64,000 bases of DNA from Metarhizium brunneum (lineage: Eukaryota; Ascomycota; Sordariomycetes; Hypocreales; Clavicipitaceae): positions 1,364,001 to 1,428,000 of the forward strand of contig NC_089428.1 of assembly GCF_013426205.1 (NCBI RefSeq). The letters run 5' to 3'. The notes beneath the pieces were generated by a model, which saw only the letters and a program-made list of their open reading frames with translations, did no database searches and was not told where the DNA came from. Below are positions 1-10,990 of this stretch, piece after piece; position 1 is the stretch's first letter, and each line of letters starts with the position of its first letter. The position numbers were made by a program, and so were the translations under genes.

Positions 1-998
1 AGCCGGGGAAGACGCGGACATCCAAGGAGAGGCAGTCGTCGCTGGATGGTTCCCTGGCGGAGATGTGTCGGGTACGCTGGGGTGAGGAGCTGTTGAGGCA
101 TCTACGTTTGGAAATATTTCGGCAAGCCAGCCAACGAAGTAATGACCAGAACCATTTGCGGCGTTACTCTGCGGGAAGGCACTATCATCTGCCGGTGGAG
201 GAGCCCCAGGTATGCCTCCAAAATATGCGAGTCCTCTGCAAAGCTGGTCGACAACCATGACAGGGTTCAACGACCTCAGCAGAGTCAAAAGTCGAGCCTG
301 CTCCGTCTTTGTCTCATGGGACGATAGTGACGTCGTTCTCTGGGCAAATCCATGGCCAGGTTGTGGCTTGCCTCTGGTCCTCTCCTTGCGTGCAGTATTC
401 GGTACCAACTCCTGCTGTTGCGATTCTACAGCTGGGCCGTTCTGCTTTAATTGCCGTAGTGACTTGTAACCGGCTTGGTTGAATAACCTGGAAGCAGCTG
501 CAGTCCCCTCACTCGTTCGTCTCGCTGCGGCAAGCCGTTCGGCGGAAGCAAGATTCGTTACTCCCATGTGCATGACGGCAAAGTTGCCATTTTTACCGTG
601 GTCAACATTCTGCAGTTTGGCAGGGACACCGTTTTTGACGCGGCCATCATAGTACGCATAACTTCCAGAGGTATACGGAATGTCTGTTGGCAAAGCGTTA
701 GTGTGTGTTGCAGCGCACTGGGCGGGAAGAAACATGTAATAAGCCTGACCATCGTTCAAGGGCTCAGCAGCCGTCAATGTATCCGAAGGTAGTATAATGG
801 ATGAGCCGCCATTCGCACCGACTACTATGTCAACAGGTTGAGCTTCGTGGCCTCGATGAGCCGATGTACCATCCGTGGATAGATTATTTGCAGCTGTGAT
901 TGGTGGGTTAGCTCCTGAAGCAGGAGGACAACAAGGTGTCGTCGAATTTTGAGATTGTCACTGTAGCGATGAGGAGACGCACCCGCGACCGGCGACAT
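1..998 (-). CDS. Uncharacterised protein, 3'-truncated by window edge
   Basis: The minus strand is open from about 957 to the left edge with no stop, so the gene continues outside the window. My model has a 16-nt first exon (983-998, MSPVA), an 89-nt intron (894-982, GTGCGT donor, GCTAAC branch site, CAG acceptor) and exon 2 from 893 leftwards; the frames join exactly. The visible ~300 residues include a Gly/Ser-rich start, a segment rich in Tyr and Asp near 640-700, a basic stretch, and near 150-300 a hydrophobic segment with LLTLLRSLNP and YFGGIPGAPPP. I do not recognise the family with certainty. The last segment vaguely resembles fungal proteins that carry a basic RGRPKGW-type DNA-binding tail, which would lie beyond the edge; this is weak. 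The short first exon could be wrong if there are further upstream exons. Confidence 0.55.
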
Positions 999-1941
999 TG
1001 TTGCAACCTGGAAGAAACCGTCAAGTTGTCAATGGCCAGATGTCGCAACTACATGCCTTACACCTTGCCGACGGACAGAGCCGTTGGTCTGAAATTTCGG
1101 CGCGACGTTCTCGGGCTCACATGGTACAGAGACGGGGCGTCAAAGACGACAGCGGAGATTGCTTGGCAACAGAGACAAGGGAAGCGCAGTGCGAGAGTGT
1201 GCGAAGGATGAAGCCGTGGGCGGACAGTAGATGGGACATTGGTGGCTTGTTGTCGGTTGGATGCGCATTGAAGAGAAGACGAAAGGACGGCTCGAGGCGG
1301 CGTTGGGTGCATCTACTCGAAGCATGGACGACGGGAGTATTGAGTGTCAATAATATACAGCGCACAAAGCACCGAGTACCAGACCATTGAGAGACTTCGA
1401 GGGGGCCAGTTGCCATCACCAGGCACAACATTGAATGAGTCCAGACCAGTCCCAGGTCGCTCCAGGCGAGCCCCAGGGGCTTTGCCAGCCAACCTGCAGC
1501 GAGCTTGTCTGCTGGAGCAAGCACATGTGTGATTGATCCATTGGCGTCTGACTACAGGCCCTGCCGGCGGGGTATGCTATTGACTCGACTCCATGTCCGG
1601 AACTACTACCACCAGACTCCTTGGCAACTCAGCGACTGCATGTGGTTACATGTACGGACCACTGCTTACGGCCCTTCTTTCCCCACTCTCCAGACCCAGC
1701 GAACGACATCACATAATACCAACCTTAGTGCCTAGGTAAGTAACTACCTAGGAGCTTCGTCTCAACCACCGTGCAGTACCAGCGCCTCTCGCATCAAAAG
1801 CCCCCCCACGAGACGGCCGCTCTTCAGAACCCTCCGAGTCCTCTGCGCCGAGCCGTGTATCATCCCCTCTGGGGCCCTCGATATTATATCTCTGCGTCTG
1901 TACCTCTCCTCCAGCGGTCGGTCGGTCAAAACACCGTCATT
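999..1941. other. Divergent intergenic/promoter region
   Basis: This 943-nt gap lies between the start of the left-edge gene (minus) and the V-ATPase gene (plus) and should hold both promoters and leaders. Short open frames here have no conserved look and overlap on both strands. The last ~100 nt before the plus-strand ATG are pyrimidine-rich, as is usual upstream of fungal starts. Confidence 0.5.
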
Positions 1942-3427
1942 ATGCCTTCACGCTATGCCGTTGTGTCCCTGCCCCTCGGCGTCTTCGACTCTAGCAGTAA
2001 AGCCGATGCCATCTCGTCTCTAAGCGCCTCCATTTCGCCAGACAATGGCTCTGTCAACTCCTTCAACATCCCCGATTTCAAGATTGGCACCCTTGACGCC
2101 CTAGTTCAGCAAGCCGATGATCTAGCCAAGCTCGAGACGACATGTCAATCCGTCGTCACCAAAGTCGGCGAGTCGCTCCGATCTGTTCTAGACAATGATG
2201 AAGAGCGCCTAGCTTCTTACAAAATGGTCAATGACAGTTAGTTAAGTCGATCCTACAGAGTTGCTATGCGGTTGGACTATCTGCCATCAAAATTTCGTCA
2301 GAGGCTGACAGCACATGGTTTCAATAGAGCCGACGGAACAGTATCTCCGTAGCTTCACTTGGAATAAGATTCGATATCGAAGCGATAAGTCGTTGGGTGA
2401 ACTGATAGACACCCTTCAGAAGGTATCATCATCTGTTGTGTTGAGAAACAAGACAATTTGGCTGAATTGTCCTTCCCACAGGAACTGGTAACGGTGGACA
2501 ATGACGTCAAAACCAAGTTTAGCCAGTACAACACTGTCAAATCGAACCTTGCTGCTTTGCAGCGGCGCCAGACGTGAGACATACCCATGAGCGTCACCTG
2601 CTCACAATCTTCAAAGCCGAGTATTCTGACCGAAGTTTGGATTTGCAGAGGAAATCTCGCAACCAAGTCATTGACTCCCATCGTTAACCCGAAGCTCCTC
2701 ATTAAAGATTCCGAATACATTGAAACACATCTTATCGCCGTGCCAACCAACTCCAAGAAGGAATTCGTCAAAACCTATGAGACGCTATCTCCTATGGTCG
2801 TGCCCCGATCTTCTGTAGAAGTTGATCACGACGACGAGTTCACGCTTTTCGCAGTCGCCACTTTCAAGAAATATAGCACAGAATTTATTCACAAATGTCG
2901 AGAGCAAAAGTGGACTCCACGTCAATATACCTATGTGGAAGGTGGGCGAGAGGAGGAGCAGCGTGAGTTGGACCGGGTGACCAATGAGGAGCGCAAGGTT
3001 TGTGGTGAGGCTCTTCGCATCGGGCGAACAGGGTGGAGCGAAAGTGTCATGGTCTGGATTCACGTCTTAACATTGAGAGTCTTTGTTGAGGCCGTATTGC
3101 GATACGGTTTGCCGCTTGAATATGTCACTGCATTGGTGAAGGTATGGTATCCCCTCAGGGTTTCAAAGACCCAGACAACATATGGCCGCAGAGGTATTGA
3201 AGCTGACTGACCCTCCATAGACCACTCCCAAGCTGGCACCCAAGGTTAAGGCAGCGCTTGACTCTAAGTACTCATACCTGGGAGGCAATGCTTTCGGCCG
3301 CGACAAGCGCGGCAGGGTCACCAAAGATGACGCGGCCATGTCCTCGGAGATGGCGGCGGCAGGTCTTGGAACTGGTGAAGGACACGAGTATACAGCCTAC
3401 GTTTATTATGAGTTGGAATTCCCGTGA
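1942..3427 (+). CDS. vma5: V-type proton ATPase subunit C (Vma5)
   Basis: Subunit C of the V1 sector bridges the peripheral stalks of the vacuolar proton pump and is released on reversible disassembly. Five exons fit: 1942-2236, 2328-2422, 2482-2573, 2649-3141 and 3221-3427, giving 393 residues; the yeast protein has 392. The start MPSRYAVVSLPLGVF is typical of the family. Other family-like stretches are EQYLRSFTWNKIRYR, the KFSQYN..KSNLAALQRRQ helix, and near the C terminus LRFGLP-like RYGLPLEYV and YLGGNAFGRDKRGRV. All introns are GT-AG and the frames join. It converges with APS kinase, with 274 nt between stop codons. Confidence 0.95.
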
Positions 3428-3701
3428 TAGGACACGCTTAGTTTTGCAACCCATATTTTTTTTAGAGAGAGGTGATGATGGTGTAGCCACAAAAGAAGAG
3501 TGATTAACCCGCATAGATTCATTTTGGGCGCTTGTATTCTAGCTATCTTCATGATCTGTGAAGCACGCTTGGCCATGCCTGGCAAAAAGACATCATGACC
3601 AAATATAGGACAGTGGTCTATCTATCGTATTCATGCTTTACTTTTGTTCTTGTTCTTTTATTATCCATTTCCCCTTTCGCTTCATGCTGCAAAACGACCA
3701 C

Positions 3702-4580
3702 CTAGTTTAACGTAAGGTATCCCTTTTCCAAAAGCCAGTTGACGATTTGGGCGACGCACTCCTCAACCGAGTTTTCGTGCGTCTTGATAGTGATTTCAGG
3801 GTTGATGGGCTCCTCATAAGGGGCCGAGATGCCAGTGAACTCCTTGATCTCGCCAGCGCGAGCCTTCTTGTACAGACCCTTGGGGTCACGCTGCTCAGCG
3901 ACCTCGAGAGGAACGTCGACGAATACCTCGACAAAAGGGATCGGCTCGTCTTTGACATCCTGCGAAGCGGCGTGTAGCTGGCGGGCGACATCACGGTCTG
4001 CTCGGTACGGGGAAATAAAGGACGTAATGGCAATAGTGGAAGAGTCGGCAAAAAGCTTGGCGACCTGTTCTCCTCTGGTTAGCACAAGCCCGCTCCATGG
4101 TCTGGTGGTTCTCAGTAAAAGGCGCCCTCCCCCCGGGGGACTCACCTCTGAGATGCGGCGAATGTTCTCATTGCGGTCCTTCTCGGAGAAGCCCAGGTCC
4201 TTGTTGAGGCCGAAGCGGACATTGTCCCCGTCCAGGCGGTAGGCGGCGCGGCCGAGGTGCAGGAGGTGCTGCTCGAGAGCGGTGGCAACGGTGGACTTGC
4301 CCGAGGCTGAGAGGCCGGTGAGCCAGATGGTGAGGCCGCGCTGGCCACGGAGCTCGTTGCGCTCTTTGCGCGAGAGGGACGGGTGCCACGTGATGTTGCT
4401 GGTGTCGTTAGCATACGCTTGATGCGTCAATGGTTGCAATTTTGCTTTTTTGTAAAGGGGGGGGGGAGGGGGAGTTGTTTGCTGTTCGCATCGTCATGAT
4501 GGTGAGTTGGTGACAGTCTGGTTGGCGGGTTGGTTGTGATGGAGGGGTTTATCGCATTGCGCCTGCACATACGTAGCCAT
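3702..4580 (-). CDS. met14: Adenylylsulfate (APS) kinase
   Basis: The enzyme phosphorylates adenosine 5'-phosphosulfate to PAPS, the second step of sulfate assimilation. Three exons on the minus strand: 4573-4580 (only ATGGCTAC), 4146-4398 and 3702-4064, giving 207 residues, a normal length for fungal APS kinase. Without the 8-nt exon there is no ATG: the frame upstream of NITWHP opens only on a TTG. Joining the exons gives the family-typical N terminus [11 protein letters not shown]. The P-loop GLSASGKS is at about residues 31-38, followed by [18 protein letters not shown] (APS-binding region) and later [12 protein letters not shown] and [12 protein letters not shown]. The first intron (174 nt) has a long pyrimidine tract, seen as a G run at 4457-4475 on the plus strand, and a GCTAAC branch site. 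Confidence 0.95.
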
Positions 4581-5681
4581 TTTGTATAATGTCTGGGACA
4601 GACTGCTTGGGAAAAGGGGAGATCAAGGTAATTGAGACGGGAGAAGAGCTTAGAAGGATCAAACACGAAGCTGGATAGCAAGTAGACGTTTAAGTCGGGT
4701 TGCAGCACGAGCATTTGAAATACATGCGGCCTGGGAGCCTGCCTAGTCTACTGAATCCACTTATTCATCCTGCCGCTAACAGAATACTCAGTTTTTCTTG
4801 CTCTTGGTCTGGTAGTCCGTCCCTGAGGTGTTGCGCGTGGGTTTTTCTGCCCCCCTCCCCGCGCTCGTGGTGTCGCCATCGCCAGGTCCAAATGGATGGA
4901 CGAGTAAGAATGCGCCGTGATGGCGACAGTCCGGGGCGGGATGGGTTGCGACAGTCCGAAGGGGACACGGAGGATCCACTTGGCTTGTGGTGCGGATATC
5001 TGGAGATGCGATACATTGTACATACATAATACATGGCTTAATCGCTATCCACTTCGTTGAAGGGCATGGCTGTGTTTCGTTGCGAATTGTGGGAGCGATG
5101 ACTACGCTGCCCGTGATCGGTGGTGGTGTTCTGGGACACGCATGTGGTGTTGGTTTATTTATGCTGCCTTCATACTGCTGCTAAAATGTCTATTCTTGCG
5201 CGGGCACTTCTGGAACTGTTTTTCCTAGGCAGGCGATGTCGCCATCTCTGTAATCTGGGGGGCTGATGACAATTCGTTCATCTTCGGCGCCGTTCGCTCG
5301 GCCTGAGACCTTCTTCTTGCCGGTCCCGAGCCATCACGCCATCAAAGATTGTTCGGGCACGAATGCCGACTGGATATTGCCGAAAAATTGTTATTTACCT
5401 GGCAGCTGGCGCCGCGAAAGACGATGCTTGAAAAGGAGATCGGCGTCGGTCTGTATATCCAAAGGGGCATTATCTGGGCAAACATCTATTTCACCAGATT
5501 CTCAGCTCTATCAAGTCTATTACTTCTATATATCTACATTGCTAGAAGGATGCGTCAAATGACACAACCACCGTCATACATAGCCATGCTGTATAAGTAA
5601 ATCATATGCTATTCCTGCACGCGCAAGGCAACTCTGTCTAATTAGCCAATCCATCCACATCTCTATCGTCTAGGCATGCGC
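4581..5681. other. Intergenic region, APS kinase promoter
   Basis: This 1.1-kb gap separates the APS kinase start from the thioesterase 3' end; both are minus-strand. It should contain the APS kinase promoter and the thioesterase terminator. I see no supported gene: the open frames are short, overlap on both strands and lack coding character. Confidence 0.5.
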
Positions 5682-6800
5682 TTAATTAATCTTCGGCATC
5701 ATCTGTATCCGCGAATTAGGAACATCAACTTTTTAAACATGTCTAGCATGCCGAGCCGGGTTCCACTTACCGCTGCAAACTTGGGAGATACAAACAAGGC
5801 TGTTGCATCAGCATACACTGTAGGCTCCTCTCCCGGAGCGGCGACAGATTCAATATGTCCCTTGACCCAGGCCTTGCGGCCCTCCACCTTTGTGGTCTCT
5901 GCTCTCAGCACCAGATAGCTGCCCGCAGGAGTAGGCTTGCGATAGTTGATGTTGAGATTGGCGGTCACCCCGATGTTGTGAGGTAGAGCGGCAAAGCAGC
6001 ACCGTGCAAGGCCCTCGTCGAGCATCGTGGCCAGGAACCCGCCGTGGACAATACCCGGGTGGCCGCACAAGTCTTCTCCGACGTAGACGACGGAGACAAG
6101 GGACTTGCCACCCTTGTCAACCCAAGCATACGCAGGGACAGGAACCTTGCCGGGCCCGGTTAATGCGCTCCCGGTGAGGCTTCGTGCTCGATATTGACCG
6201 GGCATCTTTAGGTGTGGTCGCGACTCGACCATTTCTGGGCGCTGGCGCTGCTCAGCCACCAGGGCGAGGTTATTAATTGTGTCTTCGATTCGTCGCGCCT
6301 CGACATCGGCTTCTTCGGGGGTAAATCGCTTCAAGCTCTCTTCATCGGAATAAAAACCCAATCCCTGCGTCTTGAGGGTATGCCATGAGCCATACGCTCC
6401 AATGGCACTAAAAGCGAGCCCGAACATGACGTAGAAGAGGCCTTTTCGCAGTGCCAGTCCACCTCCGCCACTCGAATTGCCTGCGCATCGTGGCCATATC
6501 AGCCAAAGATTCGTGCTTATATTCTTCACTATGCTGAGGGCTTCTTATCTTACCTGACGCGAAGGCAACATTTCCCTTGCCATTATCGGCAAAGCTAATG
6601 GCTTGAGCAGCTTGCTCAGTGTTGGCAGAATTCGATGCGGTAGCAGCTCCTTCACTGTTGGTTGCAGTAGCGCCAGAGTGTTGCCATCGCCGAGCCGATC
6701 TCCTTGACGCATGCAAAAGCGGCGACGATGCTGGGTTGTACAGTCTGGAAATCGTGCGTGTCTGCTGGGCCAGACGGCGAGCGACGGGTTGCCCGAACAT
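5682..6800 (-). CDS. Mitochondrial membrane-anchored hotdog thioesterase
   Basis: Predicted acyl-CoA thioesterase-type protein of the 4HBT/hotdog superfamily (THEM4/5-like). Exons 6554-6800, 5771-6480 and 5682-5702 give 325 residues. The ATG at 6800 starts MFGQPVARRLAQQTRTISR, an Arg-rich, acid-free sequence typical of a mitochondrial presequence; the longer frame to 6845 opens only on TTG and was rejected. A hydrophobic segment LFYVMFGLAFSAIGAYG near residue 95 suggests an inner-membrane anchor. The hotdog core carries HPGIVHGGFLATMLDEG, the helix where this family has its active site, followed by NINYRKPTPAGSYLVLRAET. The last intron (5703-5770, GTAAGT donor) leaves a seven-codon final exon; if unspliced, the protein would instead end at 5699 with about 17 other residues. 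Confidence 0.8.
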
Positions 6801-7341
6801 TATGGACTTGCTGTAGGCCCCGCGCACACCTAAAGACCTTCGCAATCAAGATCAAAGGTTCAAGAAAGGAAAACGGGACCCAAGATCACAGAGATGGAAA
6901 TGGTACGTCCTGCGAATGATTATCGATGAGAATAAAGTTAGCTTTCGGCGTTCCCATTCAAGGCGGCGACTTCAACCTTGGTTATCCGAGGTTCGGCGGC
7001 TCCGCTTTTCCCATTCAGGAACCAGCAGCTTTTTCCCCAGCGATACGCCAGTGCCACCTCCGTCAATGGTTGAATCTTAAGTACTAATCTTCCCCTCGTC
7101 CGTCTATATGGCATTTCCTAGGCCTCTGATTCGCCGCCCCGAGCTAGTCAGCGAATGAAATGCCAAGCTGGTATGAATGATGAAGTTTAGATTGGTACCT
7201 GGTACCTGTCGTATCGTGAGTCGTGACAGAAGGCCGGATGCACAAAAGGGTCCGTCTATTCGAATAGGTTTTGGCAGCGCTTTCCAGTTGCTTTATACTA
7301 CTTGAATGGACCGAATATTTACAATGTTCTATTCCAACCTC
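6801..7341. other. Intergenic region upstream of the thioesterase
   Basis: This 541-nt gap lies between two minus-strand genes and holds the thioesterase promoter and the 3' UTR of Mak21. A tandem GGTACCTGGTACCTG lies near 7195. I see no gene. Confidence 0.45.
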
Positions 7342-10300
7342 TTACAATCCGTCTTCCTCTGCAGCCAAAAGCTCGGCGTAGTCATCAACCGATGCAAACA
7401 TCGGGAGGTCCTTAAGAGCCTTTCTTCTCGACTTTTTCTTGTTCTTCTCCTGAGATTCATCGCCTTCGTCGGCATCTTGCTCATCCTCAACTGCTACCAA
7501 GCCGTCGGAGTCAATTTCATTCTCGCCGTCAAAGGTTTCACGCATTTCATCATCTTCATCATCGTCAAGGTCGCTCTCCAGAGACAGGGCAGGAGATGAA
7601 CCATCTTCGGAATCCATGTCCAAACCATCCATATCATCAAAGCCCTCTTCGTCGGCATCATCCTCAATATCAGGCTGCGTGGATACCAGAGCCTTCCAAA
7701 TTTCATCCTCGTTCGTCTCCTCCTCCTCCTCTTCATTGGCTTTCTTAGTTGTAGGTTTAGGTTCTCTAGCAACGTGCTGGAAATACTCATGGAAGAAGAC
7801 ATCGTCAGCTGCAATGTCTTCAACCTTCTTCTTCCAGAATGCTGCAGAATTGACTGGCGCGGATGCGGTACCAGGCCCCCTGCTGCCCAGCCAAAAGTCG
7901 CCCAAATCCTTGGTTGCGCGGAGAGGCTGCATAATGGATACGCCACGAGCAGAATCAGTCGACTTGGGATTGCGGTACACGAACTTGTCCAAAAATCGGA
8001 TCAATGTATGGCTCTCCATGTCTGGCTTTTGTACTTTTTTCGTTTTATCCAGCAGGGCCGCGGCAAAAACGCTGACAGACGGATGGAAATGTGTTTGGAA
8101 GGGAATCTAGAGCAGGTCAGTATAACGGCTGACTGGCTGTCATTGTAATTTGTATAACATACCATCTCCCACAAGCAACTCCTCTGCGCATTGCTATGCT
8201 TTGGGTCGCGCTTGTGCCCATCATACCCGGGAAGTTGTGCCGATGCCTCGTCGTCGAAAATTGAAGCTTCGGGTTCTTCAACAAGTGTTGATAAATCAGG
8301 GAAAGTTTGTCTCAGGTGCGCAATGACATAGAGCAATCCGCATACAAAGGGAGGCTGATGAAGACTTGAAATCTGCAACATCCGTTTTGCAAAAGCCTTG
8401 ACCCTTCGAACATCAACATCGCTCTTCAAGGCACGGAGAAGTAAGTTCAGATACAATGCTTGCTTGGATGAAGTGACTAGACGAGGATCCAGTAACGACT
8501 CATACAAAGTTCGGTAGAATCGGTCTGTTGCCAAGTTACGAGCGGCGGATAAGTGTTGAATAAGCAACAATGCTTGAATACCAGTATTGAAATTGGCCGA
8601 GTGTGCAATCCTGAACAACGTATCTAGATGCTTTTCCATACTAGTCATCAAGTTAGCCTGTATGCATTATGAGAATATTGGGTATAATAAGTCTTGTAAG
8701 TATGTACGAACATATCATCGTTGGTACCAATAAATGGGGCCGCACGATTTACTCCTGTCAACAGTGCAGAAACTAACTTGTCTGCTGCTTCAGTTTCCGG
8801 CGCCAAGGGATTCGCCGTTTTCGATTTTTGAGGCGGGTTGCCCTCTGGCTTATCATTGGGTTTATTGTTATGTTTGCCCGTCTCTTTGCCGTACCGCTTG
8901 CCACCCTCAGTTCCATTTTGTAATGGCATTCCCAAGCTTCCTGATCTTAGCATTGTAACAAAAAGGTCAAAGTATATTCGCAAAAGAGTCTCTGCTACCG
9001 CCGGCTCTTTGTTGCTGAGAATTGTCTGGTTCAAGGTGTTGATGGCGCAATACTTCGATCGATGGTCCTGGGAGGGATGAAGTAAGATATCCTGTTCAAT
9101 AGTTCGAATAATGATTGGTTTCATTCCAGGGTGTGAGACCTGAAGTTGCAGAAGCAGATGGGATGCCCGAGATGAAATCTTGCGGTCTCGATCACCAAGT
9201 TTGTTGACAAGGAGGGTGAGCAAATTTGACTCCTGTTCCGGTTTTTCTTTGAGGAGTCCATAAACAAAATCCACAGCTTTCATTCGGGAATACTCTATCT
9301 CGTCAGAGCACCAGGTTTCCAGCAACTGGATAATCTTGAAATATGTTTCCTTGAGCCAGTCTTCGTACAGCCATGAGATGAGATGCTCCTCAGTAATCTT
9401 TCCCGGAAGAGGTTGGCTAGGTGTCCATGACTTGATGGAGTCCTTTTGAAGTGTCCCAAGCAACCCAGGCTGGCCATGAAAGGGGCGTAGCCTCCTGTCG
9501 GCGGGAAGAAGGGTCCCTGGCCCGAGTAAATCCACAAGTGCGCCGATCGCTCCGATGGCCTGGCCACGGCTTTTCTTCGAGGCGAGGTTCATGAGAGCAT
9601 CAAAGGCACGGATGTTGTGGACTGGCGACTCTTGCACTGCTAACGTCAAGGCCGAGACCTTATCCGTCAGGGTACCTGAAGACATAATTGTAGACAAGAA
9701 CTTATGAGACGACGAAGCAAACACGCTAGTCTTGTACTTGTTACAGTCGCTTTCCAGAAGCGTTTTGGCATGTGTTTTGAGAGCTTCAACTGTTCCAGCA
9801 AACGGGCCCAGCTGGTCGACAGTCGGCTTGGGCAGCTTCGCAAGTTTGTAGGCGTGCCAATCAGCTCTCGGCTCGAAGATCTAGTGTAATAGTTAACGTT
9901 GCTGAAAATCTCCCATTGATACAAACGTCTTCCTACCATGTCTCCCGGCTTTCTAATGCGTTTGATCGCCTCGGTTTCCATGTTGTCGACATCGTCGTCT
10001 TCCCCTTCGTGGTCAGAATCTTCTCCCTCCTCTTCATCTTCATCATCGTTGACCTCGTATGGTTGCTCATCGGCTGCGATCATCACTTCGGGATCGATAT
10101 CCGCAAATCCCAATTCTTTCGACAGTGCGAGAAGTTCGTCCTTCAAATCCTTATCAACAGCTCCCCCAGACTCTTTCCCGTAAGTCTCGTCGTCAGAGTC
10201 GACGCCATTGATGAGCTCTAGATCCTTCTCATCGCCGCCCAAGGCTCTTATTTCTGCCAACAAAGCTGCTTGGTCATCCGGAATCTGGTTCTTTGACGGC

Positions 10301-10497
10301 CTACTGTCCTCGAAATTTCGCCGCCTCTTCTGTTGCTCTTTACCTCCGGCATTGGTGGGGGGATGCTTGCGCTTGTTGGTGTTGGAGTTGAGGTTTTGGC
10401 CGATTTTAGACGTAAGCTGCTCAAGAGCGTTCTCATCGAAGCTCTGCCTATCTTTCTGACCGCGAGGGCCCTTGCCCTTCTTTTGTGGTTTAGGCAT
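7342..10497 (-). CDS. mak21: Ribosome biogenesis protein Mak21/Noc1 (CBF/Mak21 family)
   Basis: A nucleolar factor for early pre-60S assembly and nucleolus-to-nucleoplasm transport, acting with Noc2. Four exons: 9937-10497, 8708-9880, 8163-8657 and 7342-8106, giving 997 residues; yeast Noc1 is 1025. The order matches the family: a basic Lys-rich N terminus (MPKPQKKGKGPRGQK), an acidic stretch, the IFEPRADWHAYKLAKLPKP block, an armadillo-like helical region with LISWLYEDWLKETYFKIIQLLE, the CBF domain (TLFRIAHSANFNTGIQALLLI, YRTLYESLLDPRL), and a very acidic C terminus ending in a Lys/Arg patch. The frame extends to 10602 only through a GTG, so I chose the ATG at 10497. Introns are 56, 50 and 56 nt. 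It is divergent from the ProRS gene. Confidence 0.93.
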
Positions 10498-10990
10498 TGA
10501 GCGGGCGTTCGTTCTGTCAATCTTGTCGTTGGGTCCAGAGGGAGAATGAGGACTGCCACTCCGAACTTTTTTTGATGGGCATATCTTATCAAACCGCCCC
10601 ACTTAAAACATTTGTGGGCGTTATGCGGAACAAGGCAGACAAGTCGCTTTTGAGGCCATGCGGCTAGCCAGCCAGCTAGCTACAATATGGATGAGGGAAA
10701 AGAAAATCATAAGTAGTACTGATATATTCTCAAATACGAAAAAGTAAATCCGCCGTATGGAAGTTTGGTTCATGAGGAATATGCTGGCTGTGTTGGTTCT
10801 GTTCGCAGAGGGCCGTCGAGAGCTGAGTTAGACCAGCCGCGAGCAACTGCCCACCTTAAAAACCCAACTCATCCTATCCTCAACCGCAGTCTCGCGGCTG
10901 GTGAGTCTCGTCTCTGATAAATCTTCCGTCGCCGCAGTCTGTCTGAAATGCCCCTATTGGCAATGGAATATCTCGGCACGAAATATTACC
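10498..10990. promoter_or_regulatory. Shared divergent promoter, Mak21 / ProRS
   Basis: These 493 nt separate two divergent starts and must hold both promoters. A GATGAG at about 10690 matches the core of the PAC element of yeast ribosome-biogenesis promoters; six bases alone are weak evidence. Confidence 0.4.

Noticed and set aside
1117..1524. 135-codon minus-strand frame and neighbouring frames between the first two genes
   Set aside because: Several overlapping frames on both strands with no domain and no consistent splice join to the left-edge gene.
6801..6845. Upstream extension of the thioesterase to 6845
   Set aside because: It begins with TTG. The ATG at 6800 starts a good mitochondrial presequence.
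10498..10602. Upstream extension of Mak21 (GRFDKICPSKK...)
   Set aside because: The frame there opens only on GTG; the first ATG is at 10497 and gives a normal Lys-rich N terminus.
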